Source of the DNA: Tumebacillus lacus
Lineage (GTDB): Bacteria > Bacillota > Bacilli > Tumebacillales > Tumebacillaceae
Assembly (NCBI RefSeq): GCF_026410385.1
Contig: NZ_JAPMLT010000005.1
Coordinates: forward strand, 124,001-188,000
Direction: 5' to 3'
DNA length: 64,000 bases
This document shows positions 8,326-18,186 of the stretch, piece after piece (the first letter of the stretch is position 1; the number at the start of each line of letters is the position of its first letter). The notes under the pieces are model-generated. The model did not search any database, was not told the origin of the DNA, and saw nothing but the letters and a program-made list of their open reading frames with translations. Position numbers and translations under genes: made by a program.

Positions 8326-9495
8326 ATGGTTCATCGTCCGTCTTTTATCCTCTCTCAAGAGGATTGGTCCTTGCACCGCAAGGGGCATCAGGACCAGCAG
8401 CGTCATCAAGAGAAGGTCCGCGATGCGATCAAGAAGAATCTCGCCGACCTCGTCACCGAAGAGAGCATCGTCATGCACGACGGCCGGCAGATCGTGAAAG
8501 TGCCGATCCGCTCGCTGGATGAGTTTCGTTTCCGCTACAATTTCAACAAAGGGCAGCACGGCGGACAAGGCGACGGCGATTCGTCCGTCGGCGATGTGCT
8601 CGGCCGCGACCCGCAAGGCAAGCAACAGCAGGCGGGACCTGGCAAGGGCGAGGGCGCGGGCGAAGCGCCCGGTGTGGATTACTACGAGGCGGAAGTGTCG
8701 CTGGAGGAGATCCAAGACATGCTGTTCAAGGATCTCGAACTGCCAAACCTGCAGCGCAAAACGCTGGATGATATCAAAACGACCGACATCCGCTTCACCG
8801 ATGTCCGCAAAAAAGGTCTGCAAGGCAACATCGACAAAAAGCGGACGTTGATCGAAGCGATCAAGCGCAATGCGCTGGCCGGCCGCGAAAACAAATATCA
8901 GATCATCCCGGACGATCTGCGCTACAAGACGTGGGAGGAGATCGAAAAGCCGCACAGCCAAGCGGTGGTGCTGGCGATGATGGACACCTCCGGCTCGATG
9001 GGGCAGTTTGAAAAATACATCGCCCGCTCGTTTTTTTTCTGGATGACGCGCTTCCTGCGCACCCGCTATGAAAATGTCGACATCCAGTACATCGCCCATC
9101 ACACGGAGGCGAAAGTGGTGACGGAGCACGAGTTTTTCACCAAAGGGGAGAGCGGCGGCACGATCTGCTCCAGCGCGTATCAGTTGACCTGGAACTTGAT
9201 CGAGCAGAAGTATTCGCCCGACAAATACAACATCTACCCGTTCCATTTCTCCGACGGTGACAATCTCTCGTCTGACAATGAGAAGTGCGTGAAACTGATC
9301 CGGCAGATCATGGAGGTTTCGAACATCTTCGGGTACGGCGAGGTGAATCAGTACAACCGGTCGAGTTCCTTGATGAACGCCTTCAAAAACATCCAAGACC
9401 CGAAGTTCAAAAACGTGCTGATCAAAGAGAAGAGCGAAGTCTACAAGGCGCTGTGCACGTTCTTTACGTCTGGCGAAGCGATCCGGGCTTCGTAG
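8326..9495 (+). CDS. yhbH: YhbH (YeaH-type) sporulation protein
   Basis: A 389-residue protein of the YeaH/YhbH family (DUF444), full length against the B. subtilis protein. The N-terminus is basic and hydrophilic; a glycine/glutamine-rich linker lies at about residues 83-112; the C-terminal half has a von Willebrand A-like fold with a MIDAS-type motif DTSGSMG (about residues 220-226). The family acts with PrkA and SpoVR; YhbH is a sigma-E-dependent sporulation protein of unknown biochemical activity. ATG at 8326 follows AAAGGAGGCGG. It is 13 bases from spoVR, so the two are co-transcribed. Confidence 0.93.
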   Translation: MVHRPSFILSQEDWSLHRKGHQDQQRHQEKVRDAIKKNLADLVTEESIVMHDGRQIVKVPIRSLDEFRFRYNFNKGQHGGQGDGDSSVGDVLGRDPQGKQQQAGPGKGEGAGEAPGVDYYEAEVSLEEIQDMLFKDLELPNLQRKTLDDIKTTDIRFTDVRKKGLQGNIDKKRTLIEAIKRNALAGRENKYQIIPDDLRYKTWEEIEKPHSQAVVLAMMDTSGSMGQFEKYIARSFFFWMTRFLRTRYENVDIQYIAHHTEAKVVTEHEFFTKGESGGTICSSAYQLTWNLIEQKYSPDKYNIYPFHFSDGDNLSSDNEKCVKLIRQIMEVSNIFGYGEVNQYNRSSSLMNAFKNIQDPKFKNVLIKEKSEVYKALCTFFTSGEAIRAS

Positions 9496-9508
9496 GGGGG
9501 AGACGCTT

Positions 9509-10861
9509 GTGAAAAGGGAAGAGATGCGCCAGTTGGAGCGGTCGATTGAGGAGATCACCGACATCGCCCGCGGCATGGGGCTGGATTTTTATGAGATGCG
9601 CTATGAGGTTTGCCCGGCCGACATCATCTACACATTCGGGGCGTACGGGATGCCGACCCGGTTCAGCCACTGGTCGTTCGGGAAGACGTTTCACAAGATG
9701 AAGATGCAGTACGATTTTGGCCTGTCGAAGATCTACGAGCTGGTGATCAACTCCGATCCCTGCTACGCGTTTTTGCTCGACGGCAACTCCTTGATCCAAA
9801 ACAAGCTGATCGTGGCGCACGTGCTCGGGCATTGCGATTTCTTCAAGCACAACGCCAAATTTGCCGGGACGTCGCGCTATATGGTCGAGTCGATGGCCGC
9901 GTCGGCCGACCGGTTCCGGGAGTATGAGATGGAGCACGGCAAAGAGGCGGTGGAGACGTTCATCGACTCGGTGTTGGCCGTGCAGGAGCACATCGACCCG
10001 AGCCTGATCGGGCGGACGCAGCGTCTGCAAAAACCGGCCGACATCATCCCGGTGAAGAAGCCGGCCGATCCGTACGAAGACATCTGGGCGATCGGCGAGA
10101 AAAAAGCGGAGGAAGTCCCAACTCCGGTCCGGTTCCCGGCTCAGCCGGAGAAGGACCTGCTCTTATTTATCATGGAGCATGCCAAAGGGATGGAGGATTG
10201 GCAACGCGATGTGCTGTCGGTGATGCGCGAGGAGATGCTGTATTTCTGGCCGCAGATCGAGACGAAGATCATGAACGAAGGCTGGGCTTCGTACTGGCAT
10301 CTGCGCATTCTGCGCGAGATGGATCTGACGGAGGCGGAGACGATTGAGTTTGCCCGCCTGCATGCCGGGGTCATCGCGCCGTCGCGCACGTCGCTCAACC
10401 CATATCACGTCGGCCTCAAGATGTGGGAGGACATCGAGAAGCGGTGGGGTCGCGAGCGGATGTGGGAGATCCGCGAGTTTGACTCCGACATGTCGTTCCT
10501 GCGCAACTACCTGACGAAGGAACTGTGCGACGAGATGGATCTCTATCTCTACCAAAAGGTCGGCAATGAGTGGAAAGTGGTCGAGAAGGACTGGGAGAAG
10601 GTGCGCGACCAGCTCTGCACCGCCCGGGTCAACGGCGGATTCCCGGTGATCGTCGTACAGGACGGCGACTATCTGAAAAACGGTGAGCTGTATCTCAAAC
10701 ACAGCTACGAAGGCGTCGAGTTAGATGTGAAATATCTCGAAAAGACGCTGCCCCACGTTCACGCGCTGTGGGGACGGACGGTGCATCTGGAGACGATGCT
10801 CGACGGGCGGCCGGTCGTGTTCACGCATGATGGGAAGAAGAATCACCGCCGGTTTGTGTAA
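9509..10861 (+). CDS. spoVR: SpoVR stage V sporulation protein
   Basis: A 450-residue SpoVR-family protein, close to the B. subtilis length. Characteristic stretches are [16 protein letters not shown] near the start, [13 protein letters not shown] (about 105-117), and [10 protein letters not shown] (about 255-264). SpoVR is involved in spore cortex formation and is sigma-E controlled in B. subtilis. It starts with GTG at 9509 behind GGGGGGAG, 13 bases after yhbH. The conserved His/Glu-containing motifs suggest a metal site, which is inference. A strong terminator follows. Confidence 0.95.
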   Translation: MKREEMRQLERSIEEITDIARGMGLDFYEMRYEVCPADIIYTFGAYGMPTRFSHWSFGKTFHKMKMQYDFGLSKIYELVINSDPCYAFLLDGNSLIQNKLIVAHVLGHCDFFKHNAKFAGTSRYMVESMAASADRFREYEMEHGKEAVETFIDSVLAVQEHIDPSLIGRTQRLQKPADIIPVKKPADPYEDIWAIGEKKAEEVPTPVRFPAQPEKDLLLFIMEHAKGMEDWQRDVLSVMREEMLYFWPQIETKIMNEGWASYWHLRILREMDLTEAETIEFARLHAGVIAPSRTSLNPYHVGLKMWEDIEKRWGRERMWEIREFDSDMSFLRNYLTKELCDEMDLYLYQKVGNEWKVVEKDWEKVRDQLCTARVNGGFPVIVVQDGDYLKNGELYLKHSYEGVELDVKYLEKTLPHVHALWGRTVHLETMLDGRPVVFTHDGKKNHRRFV

Positions 10862-10881
10862 GGGATGGGCCTGCAAATATC

Positions 10882-10933
10882 AAAAATCGCCCGCTTCTGC
10901 CGATGGATGGCCGGGGAAGCGGGCGATTTTTTT
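10882..10933. terminator. bidirectional terminator between spoVR and the ger operon
   Basis: AAAATCGCCCGCTTC pairs with GAAGCGGGCGATTTT, with A-run and T-run on either side. It serves both converging transcripts. Confidence 0.9.
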
Positions 10934-10956
10934 GATGGGATGATTCTTTGGAGAGG

Positions 10957-11172
10957 TTAACGCAACGTGTTGACGATCTCTGTGATCATACGGTTGATGC
11001 TCCAGAGATTGAACCGCAAGACATACAGTTCGCTCAGGAGCAGCCCGATGCCGAGCAGGGACACTGTCAGCCAAAACTCCCGGGCGCGCTCCTTGCGCTG
11101 TTGAAAAAGCGGCGGGAGATCGATCCAAGCGAGGACGGAAAAGATCAGCAGCGGAGCGGCGATGATCATCAT
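10957..11172 (-). CDS. small two-helix membrane protein of the ger operon
   Basis: A 71-residue protein with two hydrophobic helices (about residues 2-20 and 34-52) separated by a basic loop QQRKERAR. It begins 25 bases after the GerC-type gene, behind AAGGAGG, so it is the last gene of the receptor operon. Small two-helix proteins (D subunits) occur in some Bacillus GerA-type operons and modulate germination. This protein matches that description by size, topology and position, but I do not recognise its sequence, so the functional link is inference. Confidence 0.7.
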   Translation of the reverse strand: MMIIAAPLLIFSVLAWIDLPPLFQQRKERAREFWLTVSLLGIGLLLSELYVLRFNLWSINRMITEIVNTLR

Positions 11173-11197
11173 CAGGAATCCTCCTTCCCGGCAGCGG

Positions 11198-12382
11198 TCA
11201 TTTGATTTTCGTCGGGGTCGGCTGGAAGATCAGCCCCGGACGGCGGATCTCCACCTTGACGCTGAGGTCGAGGGGGATCTCGGAGAGTTGCTTGTTCCAG
11301 CCCTGGGCGTTCTTTTGCTGCCAGACTTTCGGGTGGCGACGACGCAGTTCGCGTCCGATGCCAAACAGATCGGACTCCAGTTCCGCCGTCTGTTTGTAGG
11401 CGGTCTGGATCGATTTGATCACCGCTTTTTCGATATCTTCCTGCAATCGCATCCGATCTTTCGGGTCCTGCAGGTCGGCGGCGCAGGTCTGGTCGCCAAA
11501 GTTGCCCTCCAATTGCAGGTCGGCTTTCGGTTTGACCTTGCCGTCTGCCGCATCGACCGTCAGTCGGGAACGAATCTGTGTGATCTGAAACGTCACCCAT
11601 TCATCCGGTTGATTCGGGCAGGGTACGAGGAGCACGCCTTCGTTGATTTTGCCTTCGATAAATTCGACAGCGGTGGCTTCCTGCCCGGTCAGATAGCCTT
11701 GCAACCGGTCACTTTTAAAAAACGCGGTACCGGTCAGTTCGTAGGTTTCGACCTGCCCTCGAATCTTGCGGGGGTCGATCACATCCATCGACACGTCGAT
11801 GCCGGGTGTGGACAGCCTCGCCAACAGATCGCGCAACGAAGTCTTGCGGGCGGACAGCTGCCGATCGTCCGACGTTTCGAGCAGATCGGCCATCGCTTTG
11901 GCCGGGACTTTGCCCAGTTCGATCTTTTGGTTGAGCAGATCTTCCGCTGTGCCGTGCGTGACGACCGTGTATGTACCGGAGCGGCTGCGTCGGTCGCGTT
12001 CAAACCAGTTGATCACCGGGGCGATGCCTTCTTTGGCGAGGTCTTCGCCGAAGATGATCAGCTGCAGATGGGACCAGTACATCTGGCGGGGCGAGATCTT
12101 GTTCAACTGATGGATGGCGTCCATCACCGTCTTGCCGTTTGCAGAGAGGCTCCACGTCGGCACTTCCGCGCCGCCGCCCTGCCCGCCGCCGCCTTGGCCG
12201 CCGGGGGAGGGCTTGATCACTTGGGCGGTGACTTCGTAGTTATGATCGCTTTTTTTATCGAGGCCGACGCCGATGACGACCGCCAGTTCGTTCAGTTCAT
12301 CTTTGTCCCAGCAGCCGCTGAGCAACAGCGGCACGAGGAGGGCGGCTGTCAGCAACGCGCGGCGCACAAGTGAGAGCGTCAT
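11198..12382 (-). CDS. GerC-type germinant receptor lipoprotein
   Basis: A 394-residue Ger(x)C-family lipoprotein. The signal peptide ends in a lipobox LLSGC with Cys at residue 23, followed by WDKDELNELAVVIGVGLDK, the classic start of the family. A glycine-rich insert GGQGGGGQGGG lies near residue 65. GerC subunits are anchored on the outer face of the spore inner membrane and work with the A and B subunits to sense germinants. ATG at 12382 overlaps the end of the A-subunit gene by 4 bases, showing translational coupling. Confidence 0.93.
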   Translation of the reverse strand: MTLSLVRRALLTAALLVPLLLSGCWDKDELNELAVVIGVGLDKKSDHNYEVTAQVIKPSPGGQGGGGQGGGAEVPTWSLSANGKTVMDAIHQLNKISPRQMYWSHLQLIIFGEDLAKEGIAPVINWFERDRRSRSGTYTVVTHGTAEDLLNQKIELGKVPAKAMADLLETSDDRQLSARKTSLRDLLARLSTPGIDVSMDVIDPRKIRGQVETYELTGTAFFKSDRLQGYLTGQEATAVEFIEGKINEGVLLVPCPNQPDEWVTFQITQIRSRLTVDAADGKVKPKADLQLEGNFGDQTCAADLQDPKDRMRLQEDIEKAVIKSIQTAYKQTAELESDLFGIGRELRRRHPKVWQQKNAQGWNKQLSEIPLDLSVKVEIRRPGLIFQPTPTKIK

Positions 12383-13932
12383 GCGTTCTCACCCGGCTGG
12401 ATGTTTTCCTCGGCATGACCGCGCAAACGTCGCCAGGAGACGCGCACCAACAGGTCCCGCCAGCCGCTGCGCTTAAACGGCACGATGGGGGAGAGGTAGT
12501 TTTCGCCGAAGGAGCGGAGCGTGTTCAGATGGGCGACCACCAAGATGATGCCAAAGAAAAATCCGAACGCGCCCAGCACCGCACAGAGCGAGATGATCAA
12601 AAATCGCAAGAGGCGGGCGGCGATCGCCATTTCATAGGCGGGTGTGCAAAAGGAAGCGATGGCGGTGGCGGAGACGGCAATGACCGTGCCGGATGCGACA
12701 AAGCCCGCCTCCACCGCCGCTTGACCGAGCACGAGACCGCCGACGATGGAGACGGCAGTGCCGATCGTTTTGGGCAGTCGAATCCCCGCCTCGCGCAGGA
12801 TCTCAAACGTCATCTCCATAAAGGCGACTTCGACGGCGATGTCAAACGGAACGCCTTCGCGTTGGCCGGTAAAGGCGATCAACAGCGGAGTGGGGATCAT
12901 CTCTTGATGATAGGACAGCACGGCGATGTAAAAGCCGGGCAACAGAATCGACAAGAAAAAGGTGCCGGTGCGCAGCAACCGCAAAAACGTCGCGATGTCG
13001 TAGCGCTGGTAGTAGTCCTCGTTGGCGTAGAGAAACATGGGCAGTGTCGCCGGCACGAGCAGACCCACCGGCGTGCCCTCGACGAGGATCGCCACCCGGC
13101 CTTCGAGGAGACCGGCGGAGATGCGGTCGGGCCGCTCGGTGTTGAAGATCGTCGGGAACGGGGTGTAGCCGTTTCGATCCTCGATCATCTCTTCGAGGTA
13201 TTGCGAATCGAGCACCCCGTCGATCTCGATCTTGGCAAGCCGAGATTTGACCTCATTGACCAATTTGTCACCGGCCAGGTTGTGGATGTAGAGGATCGCG
13301 GCCGGAGTGCGGGACAGATTGCCGATCATGATCTTTTCCACCTGCAGATTGGGTGTGCGCACACGTCGGCGGATCAGGCCGAGATTGGTCTGAAGCACTT
13401 CGTTGAACGCCTCGCGCGGCCCGCGCACCACCAGTTCGTTGGTCGCTTCCGCCACAGCGCGGCGTTCACCGCCGGGCGTCGAGGCGGCGAGCGCTTCCCG
13501 GCTGTCTGCGAACAGCACGAGGCAGTCGCCTTTGATCAGATGTTCGTTGCATTCTTCGAAACTTTTGACGACGTTCAGTTGGTTGGTGGAGAGGTGGATC
13601 TCGCGGATCGGCGGCAGGTCATGACGTTCCACCGACCAGTGCTCGAACTGCTTTTGCAACGGCTGAATCACAAAGTCGTTGATCAGCGTCTCGTCGGTCA
13701 GGCATTCCAGATAGAGGACGACGGCGCGCCGGTCGTCGCCCGTGTTCATCCGGCGGACGACCAGATCTGATTTTTCGCCGAACCGTTCGGAGAACTGTTT
13801 GATGTTCTCCTGCAGATCGGGGAGGAGCGCAGTCGCGTCTGCCGAATCGGTCGCGTCTTGGGGGGGCGACTCTTTCTCCGACTGCCGCTCGCGGTGCTCA
13901 ACCCGTTTGTGTTTGCGCAGTTTCTTGTACAT
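12379..13932 (-). CDS. GerA-type germinant receptor A subunit
   Basis: A 517-residue GerABKA-family membrane protein. It has a basic start (KKLRKHKRVEHRERQ), a large N-terminal cytoplasmic domain (to about residue 300), and then several membrane helices with conserved PGFYIAVLSYHQEMIPT and FTGQREGVPF. A subunits form the oligomeric channel core of nutrient germinant receptors in the spore inner membrane. It overlaps the upstream B-subunit gene by 35 bases and the downstream C-subunit gene by 4 bases. The order B-A-C is less common than A-B-C. Germinant specificity cannot be read from sequence. Confidence 0.95.
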   Translation of the reverse strand: MYKKLRKHKRVEHRERQSEKESPPQDATDSADATALLPDLQENIKQFSERFGEKSDLVVRRMNTGDDRRAVVLYLECLTDETLINDFVIQPLQKQFEHWSVERHDLPPIREIHLSTNQLNVVKSFEECNEHLIKGDCLVLFADSREALAASTPGGERRAVAEATNELVVRGPREAFNEVLQTNLGLIRRRVRTPNLQVEKIMIGNLSRTPAAILYIHNLAGDKLVNEVKSRLAKIEIDGVLDSQYLEEMIEDRNGYTPFPTIFNTERPDRISAGLLEGRVAILVEGTPVGLLVPATLPMFLYANEDYYQRYDIATFLRLLRTGTFFLSILLPGFYIAVLSYHQEMIPTPLLIAFTGQREGVPFDIAVEVAFMEMTFEILREAGIRLPKTIGTAVSIVGGLVLGQAAVEAGFVASGTVIAVSATAIASFCTPAYEMAIAARLLRFLIISLCAVLGAFGFFFGIILVVAHLNTLRSFGENYLSPIVPFKRSGWRDLLVRVSWRRLRGHAEENIQPGENA

Positions 13933-15037
13933 CGCCGTCCCCCCCGTCCTTGCGTTTGGATCGTTCGCGCCATTTCGCGATCAGCAACACCACCAAGGGC
14001 AACAACAAGCCCATGAAGTTCGAGTAGTACGGATAGGTATCACGCAAAAATCGGTAGATCTCCAGAAAATTTTCCGAGATCATCAAAGAGTTGATCGCGA
14101 TCAACGCAGCGACCGGGATCACGAGGCTGCGATAATCTTTCAGCCCAAACAGTTGCGAGAGTCCCAGCGAGATCGAATAGAGATAGAGCGAGATCTTGCC
14201 AAACGAGCCGAGCGACCAGAGCAGGATGCCGAGCACGTCCAGCCGTTGCAACTCACCGACGCGGATGTCGCGCAAGAGCTGGAAGGTCGGGAAGGAGATC
14301 CCGATCGACCGCTCCGGTCCGTAGACGGCGACCGGTCCGGTCAACGGACCTGCAAACATCACGATCAGGATGATCATGGTGATCAACGAACTCTTTTTAA
14401 AAGACTTGGCATCGCGGCTGACATAAGGAAAGACCATCGACATCAATAAAAAACTGCCGTACAGCCCGGCCAGCGTCAACGTGCCTTGGAGAACCGGCTC
14501 GAATCCAAATTCGAGGATCGGCTGGAAATTGTGAAAGTCTTTGTCTTTGTGAGTGAGGATCGACGCTGAGAGGCCGACGAGGATCATGATCGGCAAGAAC
14601 AATTGATTGGTGCGGGCCAGCACTTCCAGATTGTTTCGCACCGCATACACGGCCAATGACAAGATCGCCGCAAAATAGACGAGGATCGGAGTGTCCGGCG
14701 TGATGGCGATGGTGAAAAACTCGCCGAAGCCCCGCACAGACAGCAAGGCATGATGAAAGAAATAAAAGAGAAACAGGACGGCGAACAGCTTGCCGGGCAA
14801 CTTCCCGACGATGAGCGGCAGGTACTCGATAACGGTCTGACCCGGATACATGCGCGCCAGTGACGAGACGGTGTACGCGATCAACAAGGCCGGCGGGACG
14901 ACGAGCAGCAGGCACAACCAACTGTCGCGCCCGGTGTGGTTCAAGATCGCCGGGATGAACAGTAAATGTCCGCTGGCGGTGATGCTGGTGATGATCAGCA
15001 TTTGAGCCTGCGTCAGCGAGATCCGCACTTTTTCCAT
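13898..15037 (-). CDS. GerB-type germinant receptor B subunit
   Basis: A 379-residue integral membrane protein of the spore germination GerAB family, a branch of the APC amino acid permease superfamily. It has about ten hydrophobic helices and begins EKVRISLTQAQMLIITSI, typical of the family. B subunits bind the germinant, commonly an amino acid. It is first in the operon, with GGAGGAATCGCG before ATG 15037; the final 35 bases overlap the start of the A-subunit gene. Receptor operons are usually transcribed in the forespore by sigma-G; I could not identify a convincing sigma-G site in the 70 bases upstream. Confidence 0.93.
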   Translation of the reverse strand: MEKVRISLTQAQMLIITSITASGHLLFIPAILNHTGRDSWLCLLLVVPPALLIAYTVSSLARMYPGQTVIEYLPLIVGKLPGKLFAVLFLFYFFHHALLSVRGFGEFFTIAITPDTPILVYFAAILSLAVYAVRNNLEVLARTNQLFLPIMILVGLSASILTHKDKDFHNFQPILEFGFEPVLQGTLTLAGLYGSFLLMSMVFPYVSRDAKSFKKSSLITMIILIVMFAGPLTGPVAVYGPERSIGISFPTFQLLRDIRVGELQRLDVLGILLWSLGSFGKISLYLYSISLGLSQLFGLKDYRSLVIPVAALIAINSLMISENFLEIYRFLRDTYPYYSNFMGLLLPLVVLLIAKWRERSKRKDGGDGDVQETAQTQTG

Positions 15038-15105
15038 CGCGATTCCTCCGAGGTGTCAGCTTTGCACGTATTCTCCCCTTTCGGCTGTAAAATATGAGAA
15101 AAACA

Positions 15106-15143
15106 GGAAAGAGCCGATCCCGGCGGGGGATCGGCTCTTTTTT
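15106..15143 (-). terminator. terminator of the GGDEF-EAL gene
   Basis: AAAGAGCCGATCC pairs with GGATCGGCTCTTT across a short G/C loop, immediately beside the stop codon at 15142. A- and T-runs lie on both sides. It also insulates the ger operon promoter region just downstream. Confidence 0.85.
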
Positions 15144-17580
15144 AGATCGATTGAATGGCGGTCTGCTGTGTGCGCAGCATGACTTCCAGTTCGGCCGCGG
15201 GAACGGGAGGCGAGAACAGGTAGCCTTGCGCTTCGTCGCAACCTTGTTCGGTGAGCACCTGCAGATGCTCGGCCGTCTCCACCCCTTCGGCGATCACTTT
15301 CAATTTTAAATGGTGGGCCATCGAGATGATCGTCGAGACGATGGCCGCGTCGTTTTCGTCGCAGAGGATATCGCGCACGAAGGACTGGTCGATTTTCAAT
15401 CGGTCAATCGGGAAGCTCTTGAGATAGGAGAGCGAGGAATAGCCGGTGCCAAAGTCGTCGATGCCGATCTGGACACCCAGCGCCTTCAGTTCGCCGAGCA
15501 CCTGCTTGGTGTAGCGGACGTCCATCGTCATGCTCTCCGTGATCTCGAGCTCCAGCGCCGACGGGGCGAGCTCCGCCTCGGCCAGCGCGCGGGTGACCGA
15601 CGCGACGAGGTCTTGGTGCTGGAATTGGCGCAACGAGAGGTTGACGGCGACCCGTTCCACCGGGAGGCCGGCCACTTGCCATTGGCGCATCTGTTGGCAG
15701 GCGGTGCGCAACACCCAGTCGCCGAGCGGCTCGATCAGTCCGGTCTCCTCGGCCAGCGGGATGAAATGGAACGGCGAGACCAGCCCGCGCTCCGGGTGCA
15801 TCCAGCGCACGAGCGCTTCCACGCCTTCGATCTGCCCGGTGCGGGCGTTGAGCTGCGGTTGGTAGTAGACGAGGAATTCACTGCGCTCCAGCGCTTTGCG
15901 CAGTTCCGTCTCCAGCATCATCCGCTCGTAGGGCTTGGAGTCCATCGTCGCCGCATCGTAAAACTGCCAGGTGTTGCCGCGGGACTTGGCCCGGTACATC
16001 GCGGTGTCGGCGTTGCGCATCAACGTGAGCACGTCGCTGCCGTCCTGCGGATACAAGGCGATCCCGACCGATGCGGAGACCTGCACTTCATAGCCTTGGA
16101 TCAACAGCGGCTCCGAGACGGATGCGCAGACTCGCTCGGCCAGACGCATCGGTGCTTCCGGGCCGTCGACCTGCGGCAGGAGCAAGGTGAACTCATCACC
16201 GCCAAGTCGCGCGACGGTCATCTCGGCTGCCGCACAACGGGTGAGCCTCGCCGCCACCTCTTGCAACAGGTCATCGCCGAACGGATGGCCCAGCGAGTCG
16301 TTGTACGTTTTGAAGCGGTCGACATCGAGATAGAGGATCGCCAACTGGCCCTCCGTTTTGCTCGCCGCCTCGATCTGCTCGGCCAGACGAGCCACGAACA
16401 GGCGGCGGTTGGGCAGGCCGGACAGATCGTCGTGATAGGCCATGTGGTTGATCGCAGCTTCGGTTCGCTTGCGCTCGGTGATATCCTGCGCGATCACGTA
16501 CAGGCCGGTGATCACATCATCCACGTACATCGGCACGCCGGTCGCGCTCACGTCGAGCAGGCGGTCGTTCGCCGAACGCAGTTGCAGCTCAAAGTGCGCG
16601 GCTTGTCCGTTCATGACCTGCTCGTACAGTTGCCTCGCCGTCTCGATGCCTTCACGTTCCAAAAACGGGAGCACGCGCATGTCGCGCAGGTCTTCCACCC
16701 GATGGCCCAGCATTGTCTCGGCCGCCGGGTTGGCTTCGGTAAAACGCCCTTCGAGATCAAGCGTGATCACCGCCTCCGGATTGTGCTCGAACAAGGAGCG
16801 GTAGCGCAACTCGCTGAAGGCGAGCTGCGTCGACTGATCGGTGAGCCGCCGGTCGATCAACGCGCCGACCATCACCAGCGCGAGTGTGAGCAGCGTCGCG
16901 ATGGCGATCAGGTAGGCGAGCCGGTCGCTGCTCAGCACCATGCCGTCGATCAGCGGCGCATCGGCCTGATGGTGAAACGATGCCGATTTCATGCCGATAT
17001 AGTGCATGCCGGCGATGGCGGAACCCATCACCGTCGAAGCGATGACCTTGCGCACGTAATAGCGCCAACCGGTCGGCTCTTGCCGAAACGAAAACATCAG
17101 GCACATCGCCACAAACGAGGCGACGACTGCGATGATCACCGAGAAGCCGAACTGTAGCGGGTCATAGCTGATGTGTGCCTGCATCTGCATGGAGGCCATT
17201 CCGCTGTAGTGCATCGAGACGATCCCGGTCCCCATCGCCAGCGAGCCGCACACGAGATGTCTGGCGGTAACGTACGGACGGCTGACGAGGAAAAAGGCGA
17301 TCCAAGCCGCGATGACAGCCGGCATCACCGAAACGAACACGGTCACCGGGTTGTAGCGCACCGGGATCGGCAATTGCAAAGCCAGCATGGCGACGAAGTG
17401 CATCGACCAGATGCCAAGCCCCATCGAAGCCGCTCCGCAGAACAACCATATTTTGCGCGCCAACCCTCGTGACGCGTTGACTCGTCTGGTGAGATGAAGC
17501 GCGGTGAACGAGGCGATGATCGCCACGAGCACCGACATCACCACCAGAGCCGGGTGGTAATAGCCGGACAGCACACCCAT
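15142..17580 (-). CDS. MHYT-PAS-GGDEF-EAL cyclic-di-GMP signalling protein
   Basis: An 812-residue membrane signalling protein. About seven helices in residues 1-245 form an MHYT sensor with three copies of the motif (MHFVAM, MHYSGM, MHYIGM), proposed to bind a metal and sense a gas or redox state. A PAS domain follows (about 265-380), then a GGDEF domain with intact GGDEF at about 460-464 and an EAL domain with EAL at 588-590 and DDFGTGYSS. Both catalytic signatures are intact, so it may both make and degrade cyclic-di-GMP. ATG at 17580 is chosen behind a G-rich site; upstream in-frame codons lack family similarity. It is probably monocistronic. Confidence 0.93.
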   Translation of the reverse strand: MGVLSGYYHPALVVMSVLVAIIASFTALHLTRRVNASRGLARKIWLFCGAASMGLGIWSMHFVAMLALQLPIPVRYNPVTVFVSVMPAVIAAWIAFFLVSRPYVTARHLVCGSLAMGTGIVSMHYSGMASMQMQAHISYDPLQFGFSVIIAVVASFVAMCLMFSFRQEPTGWRYYVRKVIASTVMGSAIAGMHYIGMKSASFHHQADAPLIDGMVLSSDRLAYLIAIATLLTLALVMVGALIDRRLTDQSTQLAFSELRYRSLFEHNPEAVITLDLEGRFTEANPAAETMLGHRVEDLRDMRVLPFLEREGIETARQLYEQVMNGQAAHFELQLRSANDRLLDVSATGVPMYVDDVITGLYVIAQDITERKRTEAAINHMAYHDDLSGLPNRRLFVARLAEQIEAASKTEGQLAILYLDVDRFKTYNDSLGHPFGDDLLQEVAARLTRCAAAEMTVARLGGDEFTLLLPQVDGPEAPMRLAERVCASVSEPLLIQGYEVQVSASVGIALYPQDGSDVLTLMRNADTAMYRAKSRGNTWQFYDAATMDSKPYERMMLETELRKALERSEFLVYYQPQLNARTGQIEGVEALVRWMHPERGLVSPFHFIPLAEETGLIEPLGDWVLRTACQQMRQWQVAGLPVERVAVNLSLRQFQHQDLVASVTRALAEAELAPSALELEITESMTMDVRYTKQVLGELKALGVQIGIDDFGTGYSSLSYLKSFPIDRLKIDQSFVRDILCDENDAAIVSTIISMAHHLKLKVIAEGVETAEHLQVLTEQGCDEAQGYLFSPPVPAAELEVMLRTQQTAIQSI

Positions 17581-17636
17581 TTTGGAAACCCCCACTCCCT
17601 GCACGGAAATCTGCCCTCTTGTATCAGTTCTTGTCG

Positions 17637-17680
17637 AAAAAGCTGTCAACACCATCTCTCCGTGGTGTCGACAGCTCTTT
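17637..17680 (-). terminator. terminator of the small gene at 17687-18004
   Basis: Read leftward, AGCTGTCGACACCA pairs with TGGTGTTGACAGCT around a 7-base loop and is followed by five T. It ends the transcript of the small protein gene and also lies over the leader of the GGDEF-EAL gene. Confidence 0.8.
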
Positions 17681-17686
17681 GATGTG

Positions 17687-18004
17687 TTATTCCACCGTCT
17701 CGTTTTCTTCGGCAGCGGCTTCTTGACCGAGCCATTCGTCGAGAACTTTTTTGTCCAATATTCTGCCTTGAATCATCCGCACTTGTCGTTCGGCAAAGGC
17801 CTCTTGCCAATTCTGCCCGAGTCCGTCGGCGATTTTCACAGCCGTTTGCAGGCTGGACCACATCGCGTGACGCTTATACCAAAAGAATGTCTGATCTTCC
17901 AGCATGAACGGATAGAGATCGTCGAACGAGGTATGTTTGCACAGCAGGGTGCGGTCAAATTCTTCTTTTGCTTCCAATACATATTTCAATACATCGGTGG
18001 CCAT
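17687..18004 (-). CDS. small acidic protein of unknown function
   Basis: A 105-residue soluble protein that I do not recognise. ATG at 18004 is chosen because TAGGAGGGGAGCAA precedes it; the first residues are ATDVLKYVLEAKEEFD. It has no signal peptide or membrane helix, is rich in aromatic residues in the middle (DDLYPFM, QTFFWYKRHAMW), and ends in an acidic tail (EAAAEENETVE). It has its own terminator and no close partner, so it is probably a single-gene transcript. Confidence 0.65.
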   Translation of the reverse strand: MATDVLKYVLEAKEEFDRTLLCKHTSFDDLYPFMLEDQTFFWYKRHAMWSSLQTAVKIADGLGQNWQEAFAERQVRMIQGRILDKKVLDEWLGQEAAAEENETVE

Positions 18005-18186
18005 TTGCTCCCCTCCTATACTCCCATCATACAGGACGAAAGGCCACTTGGAAAAGGGAAATACCTCCACTTTACTGAATTTTGCTTAACTCAACAAAAA
18101 CAGATGCCTTTTTACGTTTTGTCTTGTATTCTGATTGTTGGGACTGTTAGTTTTACATTTATTCAGGGAAATGGGGAGTCAGAAAA

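Noticed and set aside
15310-17157. A 615-codon plus-strand open frame opposite the GGDEF-EAL gene.
   Set aside because: It is antisense to intact GGDEF, EAL and MHYT motifs and its product is His/Arg-rich without recognisable domains; a shadow caused by GC-rich codons.
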